DNA of 64,000 nucleotides from Hansfordia pulvinata (GCA_006538405.1 BJKQ01000008.1:1922001-1986000), one strand, 5' to 3'; shown: positions 1 through 13,590, counted from the first letter of the stretch. Translations and numbers: made by a program. Notes: generated by a model not told the origin, from the sequence alone.

Positions 1-1874
1 CCAGTAGCAGTTGCGGTGAGCGAGGGGGTGCTTCCGACCGGGCTCGCCATTTTGATGAGTTTCGCTTTGCTTTTGCGCGTGATGGGGTCGTCGATGTGCT
101 GCTGGGAGGGGAGAGCTGGCCTTGATGTGTACGTGTTGGGGCTTATGGTAAGTGAAAGTGCTGTTCACCGCTCCAGTCCTTGGCCGAGGTGATCAAAGAA
201 CAAGAGGCGGGTGTGCTCGCGGGTACGAGAAAGCTCTGGTGGTGCAGAGCGAGGGCGCCGAGCTTCAACACGGGAGCCCAGGTGGAGTCTGGCCTTTATG
301 TACGATGGTGTGCGTAGTGCGGGAGGGAGCCAGAGCAGGTATTGTGCTTCCCACTTTGCAGACGAGCGGCGAGGGAGCGCACGCCACTCTTATAATCTTC
401 ACGATAACAGCCAATGTGGGCCGGCTTGCCTGCCTGTCTGCACGCACTCGTCAGGCCCGTCGGCTGTGTGGGCTGAGAAGCCTCTTCCTTGGTGTGCCCC
501 TCCGCCCTCCGGGTCCGGGGAAGCGGCGAGCGCAGGCAAAAGCCCATAGCCAAATTGCATTCTCGGCCTCCTCTCATCAGTGTTTTTTTTTTTTATTGCT
601 CCCGCCAGCAGCGCCCCATTTAGGGGGTACTGATCGGCGGGACGTGGGATCGGTGGGTCGTGCATTAGATGGCACGCCAGATCCCGACGATGGCCAAGGC
701 GCCGGCGCCGCCGCGCCCGCCTGCAGCACCAGCCGCTGCCGCCGCTCACACCGCAGATAATGTGCGAGCTCACCGAGGGCCTGGGCCAGCACGGCGAGGT
801 TGTTCCTGGGTAGCCGTCTGCGACAACGGAGATGATCATGGGGGTTGAAGAACCTGTCTCGTTTTCCTCTGCTGTTCTGGACCAGGGGCGGGTGATAAGC
901 AGGGACTTTGGCATCTGCCAATTGGATGCCCTCCCGGCAGCGTTGCGCACCCACACACACTCCCACGGCGGCACAGGGTCCTGTCAACAGCCCACCGCCC
1001 GCAGAGGCCTTGCGAGCGAGTTGGGCCCTGCCCCAATGAGACGCCAGGAACAGTGTGGTGCCGGTGGGGGGCAGCGTGGGGAGCCAACGAAACCAACACC
1101 CGCCCAGCGGATTACCCGTTAGGGAGAATCCTGAGCTGACTCAACAGGCGAGACCTGCTGTCCCGCTCTCCTGCTCTGCTGCTGGCCACGTTTCTGCTCG
1201 GCCGCAGGTCTGCTGGGTCTCGCTCACTGTCGACCTGGGGTTGTACTGCATCTGCATACCCGTGAGTTTGTCTGCGAGTTTGATCACAAGGCCTTGTGCC
1301 GTGCGATATCGCCTTGCAACGCGGCGGTCTGGACCCCGGCTCTGACGCTCTGGAGTCCGAACAGGGGTCGCACAATGTGTGATGGAGGGCCGATTGACAG
1401 TGTTGTTTGCGTAGATGGACCATGAGTTTGTGAGGAAGTAGTTTGTCCCGCTGGCCGTAAGAGCTTGTATCAATTTTGTACTAGGTTACGCCCGGTCAAG
1501 CCACGGGCACCGGCGCTTCCGGCCCGCATCGCCTGCGTACCGCGTGACTCTGCCCTGTGCCTTACTCGTGCCGAGCACCAAATTGCAGCTAATCTGCGTC
1601 GAGCTCGCCATGATGCGACTTTTGACTTAGGTTCGCCGACCGACCGGTAGTTGGTCGGGTTTGCTATTTGTAGAATAACGACAGGCCGGTCTCATGCCAC
1701 GATAGATAGCCACGACAGATGGATGTATGCCCAACCACCGGCACGTGAGTAGGCCAAATTGGGTAATCCGAAATGGCAAAGCACAGCCAAGGTTCCCACG
1801 GGAAGGCATTGCGTCATTGTCCAGTTCCCACGATATTGCGTTTTGTCCTGGGAGTAGACCCAAGAGCCCGCCGT
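1..1874. other. Gene-free left edge
   Basis: I see no convincing coding region here. Open frames on both strands are short, overlap one another and resemble no family I recognise. There is an 11-T run at about 584-594. The stretch ends at the stop codon of the minus-strand DUF1295 gene, so its right end probably holds that gene's 3' UTR and terminator. A truncated gene end at the very left cannot be excluded. Confidence 0.5.
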
Positions 1875-3124
1875 CTATCTCTGCTTCGGTCTGCCCTTGG
1901 AGAAGTCGGCGGTGCGCGAGGGCCGCGGGGTGGGCGGCGGCGGCCTGTATGGCTGCAGGCTAGGGATGAACATGCCGACTCGGCTCTGGTAGTGCTTGTA
2001 ATCCTGGTACTTGCCAGAGGTGATGCGCTCAGTCAGCCACGTCGAGCCTTGGAACAGCATGACGAGGAACAGTGACCCGGCCCCAGACCAATTGTAGAGC
2101 GACTTGGTCGCATACGCGCTCCACTGGTATAGGTCCAGCCAGATCGCTTGCTCGGCGGCGAAGTTCGGGTGTCTGGAGTAAGCCCACAGGCCAAACACGT
2201 TGAAACCACGGTTGAAGTCGTCCGCAGTGTACTTTCCCGGTGGCACTTTGGCGGTGGCCTGGTACTTTTTCTTCGCTTCCTGGTAATCTAATCACAACAA
2301 CGTCAGCATTCAAATGCACCAGGCATTGGGGCAGTGGCTCGTCGACGTACCATACTGCTGGCCATCGCTGAACCACTCGGACACAACCAGGCCGACTTGA
2401 ATAGCAAAGAAGACACAATCCGCTCCGCCAATGTTCGGCTCGAACTGGGTGGCAAGCAGGATGAGGTAAGTGGGGGCCGCAAGCAGGAAGAGCAGTACAC
2501 TCTGGATGAACGAGATGAAGGTGACATTGAGCAGAAAGAAGAAGAATGGGTGAATGTTGTCGCGAACGATTTCCCTTCGAGAAGTATTAGCATACAGCGT
2601 TAGACACGTGATCGGTCGTCAGGGTCGAGACTACTGACCATCGGTAGTCCTCAGAGCCAACGGAGTAGCCTCCTCTTCTCCAGTAGTTGAAAGTCAGGCG
2701 GGTCTGCAGGGGAAGACGTGTTAGCCGCGGTGTCTCGTGAATGGTCGTTTTCTTTTCGACGTACGCTCCAAAGGATAGACCATGCGAGAACCAGATCCAG
2801 ACGCTGGCTCGGAAAGCCGTTCAGATGGGACCAGACAGCGAAGTGGGCATTGTAGAGGGTCGGCAACAAGCTCCACATGCGATCAACCTGGGAGTAGTTG
2901 CGGTTGAACTCGGACACGGCCAGGAAAACGAAGCCCAGGAACACGGAAAAGCCAAAGCCAGAGACGAGCGGGTTGGTGTTGAGATAGAAGTCGGCGATTG
3001 ATGTTTGGCCAGTAACGGCAGCGAGAGCTTCCGAGGGGAGCTTCTCAAGCTGGCCGAGCAAAGGCTCGACGACTTTTGCGTAGTCGGCGCAGTCTTCAAG
3101 CGAGCTCAGACGAGGGAGAGCCAT
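1875..3124 (-). CDS. DUF1295 (steroid-reductase-like) integral membrane protein
   Basis: Four exons on the minus strand: 3124-2765, 2703-2639, 2574-2351 and 2287-1875, which join in frame to 353 residues. Introns have donors GTACGT, GTCAGT and GTACGT and AG acceptors. The product is a multi-pass membrane protein of the DUF1295 family, related to the C-terminal half of steroid 5-alpha reductases and isoprenylcysteine methyltransferase-like enzymes. The family signature SRHPNFAAEQ lies at about residues 254-263, preceded by hydrophobic helices encoded by exons 1 and 3 (for example the FFFFLLNVTFISF segment). The C-terminus is short, basic and proline-rich. An ER or other endomembrane location and an NADPH-dependent reductase-like activity are inferred from the family; the substrate is unknown. 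It shares a divergent promoter with topoisomerase III. The frame is intact, unlike many neighbours. Confidence 0.9.
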
Positions 3125-3968
3125 GTTGGATTGTCAGCGGACGCGTTGGAGATTGTAGAAGCACACTCCAGATGCGGACCTGTGGTTTAGCACGGAAGAG
3201 CGAGGGCAGACAGCCGGGATTATGGGTGGTAGGTAGGACGGGAGCTGAAGACGGCTGAGGCGCGAGTCGACGACAGCTTCCATGGGAGGGCTCATCGCCA
3301 GACGTCATTGATGCGCACTAGGGGGGATGCTAGCGCACTACTCAGCCACCTGCAAGCACTGGGCAGTTCCCAGGGCTCCCGGATCGACCGCTGGCAGCTG
3401 TGCAGCAACCGTGGCGGGCCGGGTCCAGGTCACTACGGAGTACCTAAGGTACCTAGGTAACCTACCTAAATACGGTCGTACTCGTACCTACCTGGACTCG
3501 GTGGTGGCCCCGCGCCTCAAAGCGAGTCGCGTCTGTCGCGTCGTGTCGTTGTGAGGCAGGGTTGTCCCAGCGTACAGTTGATTGGGCGTGTCAAATGTCC
3601 GCCGCCAAGATCGGGGCGAAGACAGCGGTAATGTTTGAAGAGAGAAAACATGTAAACCACAAAGCCCAACATCACTCAACAAGAATTGCCAACTCTTCAG
3701 TCGTATATACTTAGCTAAGGTACCTGACCTCAATTCACGCGTACGAGCACCTGGGGTGGTTCGATGGCGGAGCCCAGGACCGGGAAACCATTTACGAATT
3801 GAACTGTACATCCACAGCTTCAACAGCTCGGGCAACCGCCTTCCCGTCGCGCCTTCCATGAGCCCTCTTCTCAGCCTCCACCTCCGGGCTCGGACACGGA
3901 TTACCTCACCGAGTTTTACGTCAGCCTCTACATGCCTTACTTTTCTACCCTATCGCCTCCAATCCAAG
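3125..3968. promoter_or_regulatory. Divergent promoter between the DUF1295 gene and top3
   Basis: This is 844 bases between two start codons facing away from each other. It contains a cluster of the short motif family seen all over the window: at about 3440-3500 there are several copies of ACCTAAGGTACC / TACCTAGGTAACC followed by ACTCGTACC, and another AAGGTACC copy lies near 3715. No clear TATA box. Regulatory role inferred from position only. Confidence 0.5.
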
Positions 3969-6259
3969 ATGCGCGTCTTGTGCGTGGCTGAGAAGCCATC
4001 CATCTCCAAGGCCGTGGCTGGCCACCTCTCAGGGGGTCAGATGCAGTCTGTTGGTCCTCCCTATCCCAATCGAGCCCTACCCCACGGCTGACCAGTCTTA
4101 ACAGCACAACACACCGGAAAAGTACATCAAGAACTACGTCTTCGACTACGACTTCGGCCGCCCGTGGGGCTCGTGCACCGTCACCATGACCTGTGTCCTT
4201 GGTCATCTCACCGCCACTGACTTCCCCTCCGCCTACAAGAAATGGGAGTACCCGCCACCGGAGACCCTGTTCGACGCTCCAGTCCATGTCGGGGTTGCCG
4301 AGGTAAGGATTCCCCGCCTGTCCCTTGTCTTCTAAGAAACACCGTCTTGACAGTCCCTGAAGGACAAGCGGAAGATCGCCGAGAACATCGAAAAGCAGGC
4401 ACGCTATGCAGACGCTCTATGCATCTGGACGGACTGTGATCGCGAGGGTGAGCACATTGGTCACGAGATCGTGCAGGCTGCCATGAAGGGCAATCCAAGA
4501 ATTGAGGTCAAGAGGGCAAAATTCAGCAACATTGAGAAAGCGTGAGCTTACAACTGAGATCCATCCTTGGCCACTGGGCTGACATTCGGATACCAGACAT
4601 GTTATGAACGCGTCGCGCAACCTGATCAACCTGGACAAAAGACAAGTGGACGCCGTGTCGTCGCGGATCGAACTTGATCTCCGTATCGGATACGCATTCA
4701 CTCGGTTTTTAACTCTGAACCTGAGGAACCTCGGGGGGCCATTGACCTCGAGAATCCTCAGCTATGGTATTCACTATCCTTCACCCGCCGATCAACAGAC
4801 GACTGACTGAAAGACGCCAGGCTCCTGTCAATTCCCAACCCTGGGCTTCGTTGTCGACCGATACTTTCGGGTGAGGAATTTCAAGCCCGAGCCCTTCTGG
4901 CTGATCAGGGTCATGCACAAGAGGCAGGGTATTGACGTCAACTTCAGCTGGTCCCGGAATCGTCTCTTTGATAGAGCTTCGGTCGTTCGCTTATATGAAC
5001 GGTGCCTGGTAGCAAAGACCGCCAAGGTCACTAAAGTTCAGGAAAAACCAACCAAGAAATGGAAACCCTTGCCGTTGACCACCGTAGAGCTTCAAAAGAT
5101 GGCGACTCGGTTCCTTCGCCTGACCGGTCAGCAAGCTATGGAGACAGCCGAACATCTCTACAACAAGGGGTTCATCAGCTATCCCAGAACCGAGACAGAC
5201 CGCTTTGATCCAGGCATGAACCTACGGAATCTGGTACAGAAGCAAACACCAGATGGCCGATGGGGTCCCTTTGCCCAGAATCTGGTGGATGGCGGGTTTC
5301 AACAGCCGCGGCAGGGGCGCAACGACGATAAAGCACACCCTCCCATTCATCCAGTCTCATATGCAGCTGCCAGTGTTCTGAACGAGAACGAGAAAAAGGT
5401 CTACGAGTTTGTTGTGCGAAGATTCCTCGCCTGCTGCTCCGAAGACGCCAAAGGCGTGGCTACTGATGTGGACATTGCCTACGGAGATGAATCATTCCAC
5501 GCACACGGTGTTGTCGTTCTGGAGAGGAATTACCTCGAGGTCTACGTCTACGAAAAGTGGACAGGAACCGTGCAATTGCCCAAATTCACAGTGGGCGAAC
5601 AGTTTGAACCAACCGAGGCCATGATACACCAGGGCGAAACCAAGGCGCCCAGTTATCTTACCGAAGCCGATCTGATCGCCCTCATGGATGCCAACGGGAT
5701 TGGCACAGATGCAACGATGGCCGAGCACATACAAAGAATCCAGGACCGTGAATACGTCGCGGCTATTCCCAAGACAAGCCGAGCGAGTAACGAGGCTGAC
5801 GATGCAGAAGACAACACAGCCACACGTGGAGGACGCGGCGGGCGCGGGGGCAGAGGCAGCCGCGGGAGGGGAGGCCGAGGAGGTGCCACTGCTGGGGCAC
5901 GAACAGGAATCCGAGAGTTCATCCCGACCAAGCTCGGGGTCGCCTTGATCCAAGGGTTCGATAGGATGGAATTCGAGACCAGCCTCGGCAAGCCCTTCTT
6001 GCGCAAGGAGATGGAGCTGCAAATGAAGGCCATCTGCGAGGGGCGCATGTCCAAGGCCGAAGTCCTGCAGAACAGCATCCGGCAGTACCACGCCGTCTAC
6101 ATGCAATCCCGAGAAAAGCTCGGCATCTTGAAAGCGGTAAGTCGTTGGACAAACCTCGTGGTTTCTGAGCCCGAGCCCCTATTCCAACCACCGCCGCCCA
6201 CGTGTCTTACTAAAGGCAAGCAGGCTGCCCAAGAGTATGTTTTCGGCCACGGCGACTAG
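3969..6259 (+). CDS. top3: DNA topoisomerase III (type IA)
   Basis: Six exons: 3969-4049, 4105-4302, 4354-4541, 4597-4766, 4821-6136 and 6224-6259, giving 662 residues. This is a type IA topoisomerase: it cuts one strand through a 5'-phosphotyrosine and in fungi works with a RecQ helicase (Sgs1/BLM type) and Rmi1 to dissolve recombination intermediates. The N-terminus MRVLCVAEKPS opens the TOPRIM domain, and its metal-binding acidic motif WTDCDREGE is at about 118-126. The catalytic tyrosine lies in SYPRTETD at about residue 333. GIGTDATMAEHI at about 505-516 is another family motif. An arginine-glycine-rich stretch follows at about 548-567. The length fits fungal Top3, with no long zinc-finger tail. 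The last intron (6137-6223, 87 nt) has a multiple-of-three length and no stop, so an unspliced message still encodes a slightly longer protein. The first intron (donor GTTGGT) is the least certain boundary. Confidence 0.95.
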
Positions 6260-8932
6260 GTTATCTGTCACTTACGACAAGCACCGAATTGGCCGCACCG
6301 GGACGTGTTCGACGATGTTGTGGTATACAAAGATCCGCCCGGCCTACATGTCGAGCATTGATGACGTTGCCATCACAAGAAAAGCGACTCGTACCACCAG
6401 CCTCATTCGCAGCCGACCCACGCATGCCCGAGTCTGAAGCGACCGCTTCCAACACGGACAGTTGGTCATATCTGGGGGGCCACTGCTGGAGAATCGGCAC
6501 TCGCGGCAACAGCGCCAATTTATTGTCTCAAAAGGGCGTGAGCCTTTTCTCGAGCTGCATCGCGGTATTTTAACGATCCCGGTACGTCGTTTTCTATCGG
6601 GTCAGCTCGGGTAGCAAAGTCGTTTCCCGGAGCGTGCCTCAGAGGCACCCAACCACAGAGGTCTCTAGAGCGACGACCCTCACTTGGATGTAAGCCTCGG
6701 GAGGGATGCATACAAGGCGAGCATGGGCTTGGTGGATTATCAGCCCGTCATCAAGCGGGTGGACATGCCCACGCCCCACCAGCTTCCGAGTCTCCAGTTA
6801 GGCTGTCGGGTTGACCAGCGGCATCGCGTCCCCTCCCACAAGGCCAACGTGGGGACCGCAGACTGGGCAATGCAATGGGACGATGGTGGCAGCGGGGTAG
6901 GTTGCGCATCGCGAAGCCGGCGTTCTGCGAACCCCTCATCTGGCTGCAAGTCAGGGTCTAGCACGGCCCAAACGCGGATGCCAGTGCAGGACGGCCGGCG
7001 TCAATCAATTGCACACGTTCGCGAGGATGGCTATCGCTCTATCGCAGCACGTGCGCCGGCGTCGGCGGACGAGGGGCGTACCAAGGGGGTGAAGACGCGG
7101 GCTCGGGCAAGTCACGAACGCGGGTGCGGAGGGGAGCTCCAACGAGTCAGGCGGGCCCGGCCTGGCTGATAGCAGGGCCGGGACCAATCAGCAGGCGGCT
7201 CGTGAGCAACGTGAACAGGGCAGGCTGCTGCCGAAGGGTCCCGCTTCGTCGTGCCTACCCGTATGCGACACTATGAAGCGGCCAGCGCGAATCCAACGGG
7301 GGAGGTTTGGAATGGGGTGTGCGAGACTCGTAGGATCCCCCGCCCGCCAGCCGGACACGACACCCACGTGCAAGGCGCGATCGCACCTGTGGCTGGCCTG
7401 GGAAGTGCGCTGAACCTAGCCGGGGCTGACCTGACCCGAGGAGGAGAGAGGACACGGGGGAGGGGCGTGTGGCTCAGGAACGCACTCAGCGTTAGTGCTG
7501 TTTGACCAGGAGAATCATCAAAGTCAAGTCTCGTCCCCTGCCAGAGGAATCGAATCGGCGATGAAGCCAAGCGGGCCCCCATCGCAAGATAGGCGAAAGT
7601 GGTACCCATCAGGCCCGTTCATTCGGTGCTCACGCCCCGGCTGCTCCGCGTGGCTCCGGCGAGGAATCATAATCAAAATCAATTCGTGGTGCGAGGGCAA
7701 AATTCGAAGCAGGCGAATTTGCCAGCGGCGCGCCTCGGGCCTCTGGGTGGCCCCGGATGATTAGCCGTCATTTCGCGACACGCCGCCGAGCTTCCCGTCC
7801 AGGCAGGCAGAGGGATTACAGGGACGGCGATAAGACGCAGGGCTTGGCCTAACTTATTAGGGCTCGGGGAGAGCGTCACCCATGACTGCGCGGTGCTCAT
7901 CCCGTAACTTTAACTCATGACAAGCCCGCAGGCGGTGCTGCCGTTGCAAGCGGCACAGGCACACACACGCGCGCGCGCGAGTAAGAGTAGGTGGCAGTTC
8001 CTGGTGCGGGTAGAGACCCTTATCGCGATGGGCCCCGGGTACCTTACGCAGATGGATTCGACGCGAGTAGGTAATTAATGGGTGAAGAAGTGACCGTTAT
8101 CGCTGGGCTCCCAGGGTTACGGGGTATTTTCTTCAATTTAGGGAGGTTGTTCTTGGTGCGCGGGAAGTACTCGTACGAGGAGTAATAAAGGTACTACATA
8201 GGTAAGTAATGTGACAAGGCACGAGGAGCCTCTATCTAGGTACGGACACACGTAGGACGGACAGGTTTCGCGAAAGCGACGAGAGTATCCGTGCTCGTAG
8301 GATTCGAGGAGGAGCCCCCCCGGTCTCATGTCCCGCCAGTTCGGCAACGCCCGGGTGGGTGGCGCGGCCTTTCCCCGCTGATGAGTTACTACACTCAATA
8401 CCTACTACTGTCCACGGGTTACTGCGACGGCGACCTTTTATCCGGATGAAGGCCGTATTACTTGCATTGCTCTGGCGACGCGCAGCCCTGGCGAGTCGTC
8501 GCGTGTCTGACCGACCCGGCCTCGCTCAGCCAGGCACACGACCTCCCATAAAGTGTGTCGGGTAATGACGGCGGCGGAGGAAGAGAAGGAGGGACTGCTC
8601 AGACAAGAGAGATAAGAGAAGAGGGCGGCCGGCGGATCATCGCAACGATGAGGTGGAACACAGCTGGGACTTTGGGGCTTGGGGCTTGGGGCTGTGGGCT
8701 GTGGGCTGCGGGAAGGATGGGCTTTCGAGGGCCTGGCGTATGTCTGTCTGTCTTGTCTGGTCACGCAAGCAACAGTAACAATCAGGTGTGGTGTGCATGC
8801 GCCCGACTCGTAAGGCACGAGTAAAGAGTACTAAGGGGAGACTCGTAGGGCAGAGAGAGAGAGCCATCAAGTGGGATCCGGCCCCCATGCTCCCGCCCCC
8901 CTCCATCCCCAGACTTGTGCCGCCTGCCGCCG

Positions 8933-8952
8933 CCCCCCCCCCCCCCCCCCCC
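8933..8952 (+). repeat. Poly-C tract, 20 nt
   Basis: Twenty consecutive C residues, the first of five tracts of 17-20 C on the plus strand of this window. Confidence 0.95.
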
Positions 8953-9483
8953 TCGATCCCATCCCCATCAGCCTACGGATACTCGTTCGTGTCTACTATT
9001 CCAATCTCTGTAGCTACTCATAGTACTCACGCTCACCACTGCGCCACAGATCCGCGGCGAGCCCTCGTCACTCGTAGAACAAGTCCATATATAGCCCAGG
9101 CGAGAGCGGGTGTCTGGTGTGCACGAGAGCTCGTACCGTACGCGACCAGACCACCTAGTTCGATCCGTCGGTACCGCGCCGCCGGTTCAGGTACGAGTAA
9201 CGATCTCTTCTCCGGTCCTGGAGTGTGTGTATGTGTGTGTGTGTGTGTGTGGGTGGTGTGTGCGTGTGGGAGGGACGAGTGCTTCTGAGTGGGTGCATAC
9301 TCGTACCTTATATTCGCGATTCCTTCCGGCGTCAGGTCCCCCCCTCCGTCCTCCCTGGTAGTGGGCACCTGACTGCTCGTCCCCTTATAGTCCTCTGTCC
9401 TGCGGCGAAGAAGTAGGAGCATCAGTCCAGGACGAGAGGATTCGCAGATGATGTATGGCCCTCGTGCGCGCGACACCCGAAGG

Positions 9484-9485
<2 letters not shown>

Positions 9486-9515
<30 letters not shown>
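9486..9515. repeat. (GA)n microsatellite
   Basis: About 15 GA units. A (GT)-rich tract lies about 250 bases upstream at about 9221-9270. Confidence 0.95.
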
Positions 9516-9516
<1 letters not shown>

Positions 9517-10484
9517 GGGAAAGCGAGAGACTCGCGACTTTGCGATGTAACTCCCACCCGCGTTGGACGGGGAAGTACATTGCCCATTACCCCGGGTTTC
9601 CCGGCTGCTCGCCCGCTTTTGCCTCGCTCCGGTAGGTACGGCATCTAATTAAGGACGAGTACATGCAGCTACTCGTACTGCCTAGCGCACCCCCACCACT
9701 GGGCCGGTACTCGCACGAACCGCCCCAGTGCACAACGAGCCTGATGGAAGCAAGCGCCCTTTTGCTTCGAGGGCGGGCCGGCGAGAACGTCAAAGGGTGG
9801 TAGCACGGATACTCCCACACGACATGGACGAGAGGTAGTCGGATGGAAGGGAAAATAGCGGTGCATATCCGAGCGTGGCGGCGGCGGCGGCGCATACACG
9901 GGAATTCGCCCGGAGGGCACGCAGGTGCGAGTACTGCGCAAAAGGGAAAAGGGGGAGGAGTTGCGCGCACAGGAGAGAAGGGCGAGGAGAAGCAAAAATG
10001 GAAACAGATCAATGTACGAGTAATGAGCGCCGGCAAGTGGGAATTGCAGCCCACTCATCTAGAAGCGCTAGAATTTCTTCAATTTTCTTCTTTCTTTCTT
10101 TCCCCTTCCCTCGATCGCTCGTTCGTTGGTTTCGTTGGCTCTACTGGCCAGCTCGCGAGCAACAGAAAGAGAGAGGGAGAGATTACGGTCCTTCCCGACC
10201 CTCTTGGTGGCCCGGGCGCAAAAGGAGGCTTTCTCTGGACCTCCTGGGCTTTGCTTGAGAGAATGCGGTCTTGTGTGGAGTGCTCGTACCTCTCTGTTTA
10301 GGCGCCTCTTTGATTGATTGCAGGGGGCCCCACTTTCCAGGTTTCTTCCAAGGAATGCAGGCAATTAATGAGAGAAGAGAAAGCTGGGGCAGGGATCTCA
10401 TTCTCATCAGTCCTCGTAGAAGGGCGGCGGCCCCCATGTCGTCATGGTGATGATATTTTTGGCGCGCCTCTTTTGTGTGTTGTT

Positions 10485-10501
10485 CCCCCCCCCCCCCCCC
10501 C
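10485..10501 (+). repeat. Poly-C tract, 17 nt
   Basis: Seventeen consecutive C residues in intergenic DNA. Confidence 0.95.
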
Positions 10502-13500
10502 TCCGTCTTTCCCTGGAAGAAATCTTGAACCCAGTCTCTGAGCCCGTACATGGCATAGTTGGTTGGAACTAACGGAATCCGTGGTATCCATGATGATATT
10601 CGTACGGTTATGGTGAACACCGCTGGGTACGGGTATGTGATGATGCGTGTAATAATTCATGTTGGGCACAGGCAAAGGCAAAGGCACGGCGCCCCCATCA
10701 GCCACGCCGCTGCGGCCCGCCGCCTCTATATTTCGGCCCAGTTTCGCCCTCTACGCCGTGCTATTTCGAGTGCGTCATCGCCGGGCTCTCGCTGGCGCGA
10801 GGGCTTTCCCCATTCCACCCTTTCTATTACAGGCACATTTTGTTCTAATCCGGGTGTACATTAGGTACAGAAATGGGAACCGAGGGACGCCTCCCCCCAA
10901 AGTGTCTCCTCAAGAGCGCGCGCGGCGACATTTCAGAAACGGGATATGTATGGCGGCGGTCGGCGCCGCCGCCCCCGCCGCTGGTTCGCAGCCCAAAAGA
11001 AAAGAAACAAGAAGTCGCTCGCTCGCTCGCTGCAGATGGCGATCCGGGCGGCGGCGGCGCCCGCCCTGTGCAAAGGGCGAGAAAGATGCTCGTACGTACG
11101 TGTACAGGAAAGGCGACGAATGAACCAGCCAGCCAGCCCGCTGTGGAGCAGAGGCGATGGGATGCGGGCCAGAGACAAGAATGGCAAGCATGGGCCTGAG
11201 AGCATGGCAAAGCAAAGCACATACTCGTACAATTCAAGAAGCTGGCACCTGGTGAGGCGGATTTGCGCCAGCCTGTCTCGGCGGCCAACGTCCAGGCTGC
11301 TTGACGATCCGACTTTTGCGGCAGTCTGAGTACGGGGCTACGAGGGTCGGGGTTGACTCATCGCCTATTTACGGAGCATAGATGTAGAGGGTACCTCGTG
11401 GCCGCTGTTTGATCTTGCGCCCGTCACTGGGCGCGTGCCAGTCAAAAGCGTGTAGAGGCGACTTCAGCCCCCTGACCTCGGGTGTATGTGCGCGGACGCG
11501 CCCACATTTGGGCACGTCCTAGGTTGTCTCTCCTCTACAGTCAGGTTGCGACACTACCCAGGCGCCCAAAGGTGCCGCCCCAAAGGTCTCGAATAGATAT
11601 CTTGGTAAGTAGGTGCCTTGAACAGACACCGTACACCTGGCCAGCCGATTGACCTGTACTGCTCCAGCTTCACGCGCTCAGTGCCGTATGGTGTGCGAGC
11701 GCCGTACGTTACGTGGCTTCCCGGGCAGCACGACAACAAGACAGCCCTATGGATCCTGTCCGTACGTACAAAGCGCACAGCACTGGGAGACTTGAGTACT
11801 TACTCGTATTTAGCGCCCGGTACCCCAGCTTGAGTGGGTGTCCGCGGCCTAGTCCGGGTATCCGCACCGTTGGCTCGCAGTGGCCGTGGATAAAGAGGGA
11901 CGTACCTACTCGTACGGCTGCGCATTCCGTCTCCGTGTCTATCGGTAGGTGGTATCCAGGTACCGTACCACTCGTAAATTGCCGTCATGACGGGCTCCGT
12001 ACCGGTGGCCCTCTCGCTGGGGACAACCCAGGCTCGATCTCCCAGATACGAGCGAAAGGGGCAACCAACGGATCGGGCGACGGCGGCCAGCCCAGCACTA
12101 GCCAAGATGACAAGATTAGGGACATCTCCAGCCGTCTGTGGTGGAGTGCCTGGCGTGTCTGGCTCTGGGCATTTTGGCCCGGCGCACAAGAATATTCCAA
12201 CAAATGGGCTGCGGGTGCGCCGGCGCGTGCTCGCCCGTGTGCCGGTTGTCGTGTCGGCGATACGGGCAGCCCTCACGTCACTGACAAATCGAAGCCAAAA
12301 GCCTGGCGGGAGCGCCGGACGCAGAAGATGAGCCACGCTCGGGTCCGCGCCAGCCCGCCTGGGGGAGAGGAGAAGGGGGGATGGGGGCGCTGCGAATCCT
12401 CCACAGTGCTAGCCCACGCCAGGTCAAGAGCCTATCCCCCCAAGTCGGCATGCCGCTGGCCGAGGGAGACAGTTGAGGCGAGCGGGCACGCGGGTAGACG
12501 GGTTGAACACGCCCGTGTCGCGCAGCAGCGTCCAGCAAGCGTGCGTGCGTGCGTGCGTGCGCCCAGCGCCCCGGACAACGAGAGTGGCCGATGGCAGCAC
12601 ATGGGCCCAGGCAAGGGGCCAGAGGCGGAGAAGGAGGAGGGCGAGGAGGAGGAGGAGGAGGAGGCGGCCGATGGGCACACGCCCTCGGGGTGGCTGGCGG
12701 GGGACGGGCGACATGTGGCCGTGTGTGTGTGTGCCGAGAAGAGCGTAGTGCGGTGTCGCCACCGAGCAATCAGCAGTCGAGATGAGAGCGTGTGGCAGGC
12801 CCCCGGCATCCCTGTAGGACGGCCACGACAAGAACCAAGGCCCCCAGCAACGACGCCGGCGCAGGGCAGGCAGCGCCGCTCGCCGCTCGCCGCCCGTGGA
12901 CCGTGAACCGTGGCCCGTCGCCGTCCTCTCGCGCGGTGGTGGTGGTGGTGGTGCTGTCGTGGTCCCTCCCCGCTCGGTCGGCTGGGGCGTGGGTACGGAG
13001 CGCTCGTTGGCGTGTGTGTGCGTGCGTGTGTGTGGGCGGGGGTGTGAGCTCGGTCGAGGGGCGTGGGCGCAGAGAGCCGGCGTGTGAGGTGCTGAGGGCC
13101 AAGGTGCGCGTGGGCGTGCGCGCAGGCTGCCCCGTCAATCAGTCAGCCAGCCATCGGAGAGGGAGCGGGTTCGGGCGAGTCACTGCGCTGTGCGTCTGTC
13201 GTCAGAGCAGAGGGAGAGGGAGAGAGAGGGAGAGAGGTACGAGAGCGCACTCTCGCTCACGCGCTCGTCACTCGTACTGGTCACCCCGACTGCGCTCGTT
13301 CGTCGCAAGCCGCAAGCTCTCCTGCCGCTCGCTCGCTCGCTCGTTCATATTAGTAGCGGCCGATCCGCTCCCCCAGCTGCCGCGGTCCTCTCTCTCCCCC
13401 AAGCATCACCACCACCAACGACACCACCCCAAACCTGCGTATTTCTTTGTCGCAGACAAGAGATATCCTCGCGTCAGCCAGCGCTGTCACCCGTCTTCTC

Positions 13501-13590
13501 GACCCGGCCCTGTTTCCCTCGTCCCGACGGAAACCCTGGTCTGAGAGACTGCCTGCTCCCTGCTCCGGCCCAGACTGGCATACTTGCTTT

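Larger units (their letters stand above)
6260..13590 (+). other. Seven-kilobase gene-free stretch and presumed promoter/leader of stb3
   Basis: No protein-coding gene could be supported between the end of top3 and the 5' UTR of stb3. Long open frames exist (for example 11713-12906) but are arginine/proline/glycine-rich, as chance frames in GC-rich DNA are, and have no family resemblance. The stretch holds many microsatellites (GT, GA, GCGT and GAG tracts), two poly-C tracts and about a dozen copies of ACTCGTA/TACGAGT. The last 400 bases (about 13180-13590) are CT-rich with GA blocks, as in a fungal 5' leader, and end at a consensus splice donor. A non-coding RNA could lie here but nothing shows it. 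Confidence 0.5.

Noticed and set aside
11713..12906. 397-residue open frame on the plus strand
   Set aside because: Composition is dominated by Arg, Gly and Pro as expected of a chance frame in GC-rich DNA. It runs through GCGT and GAG microsatellites, and overlapping frames on the other strand are just as open.
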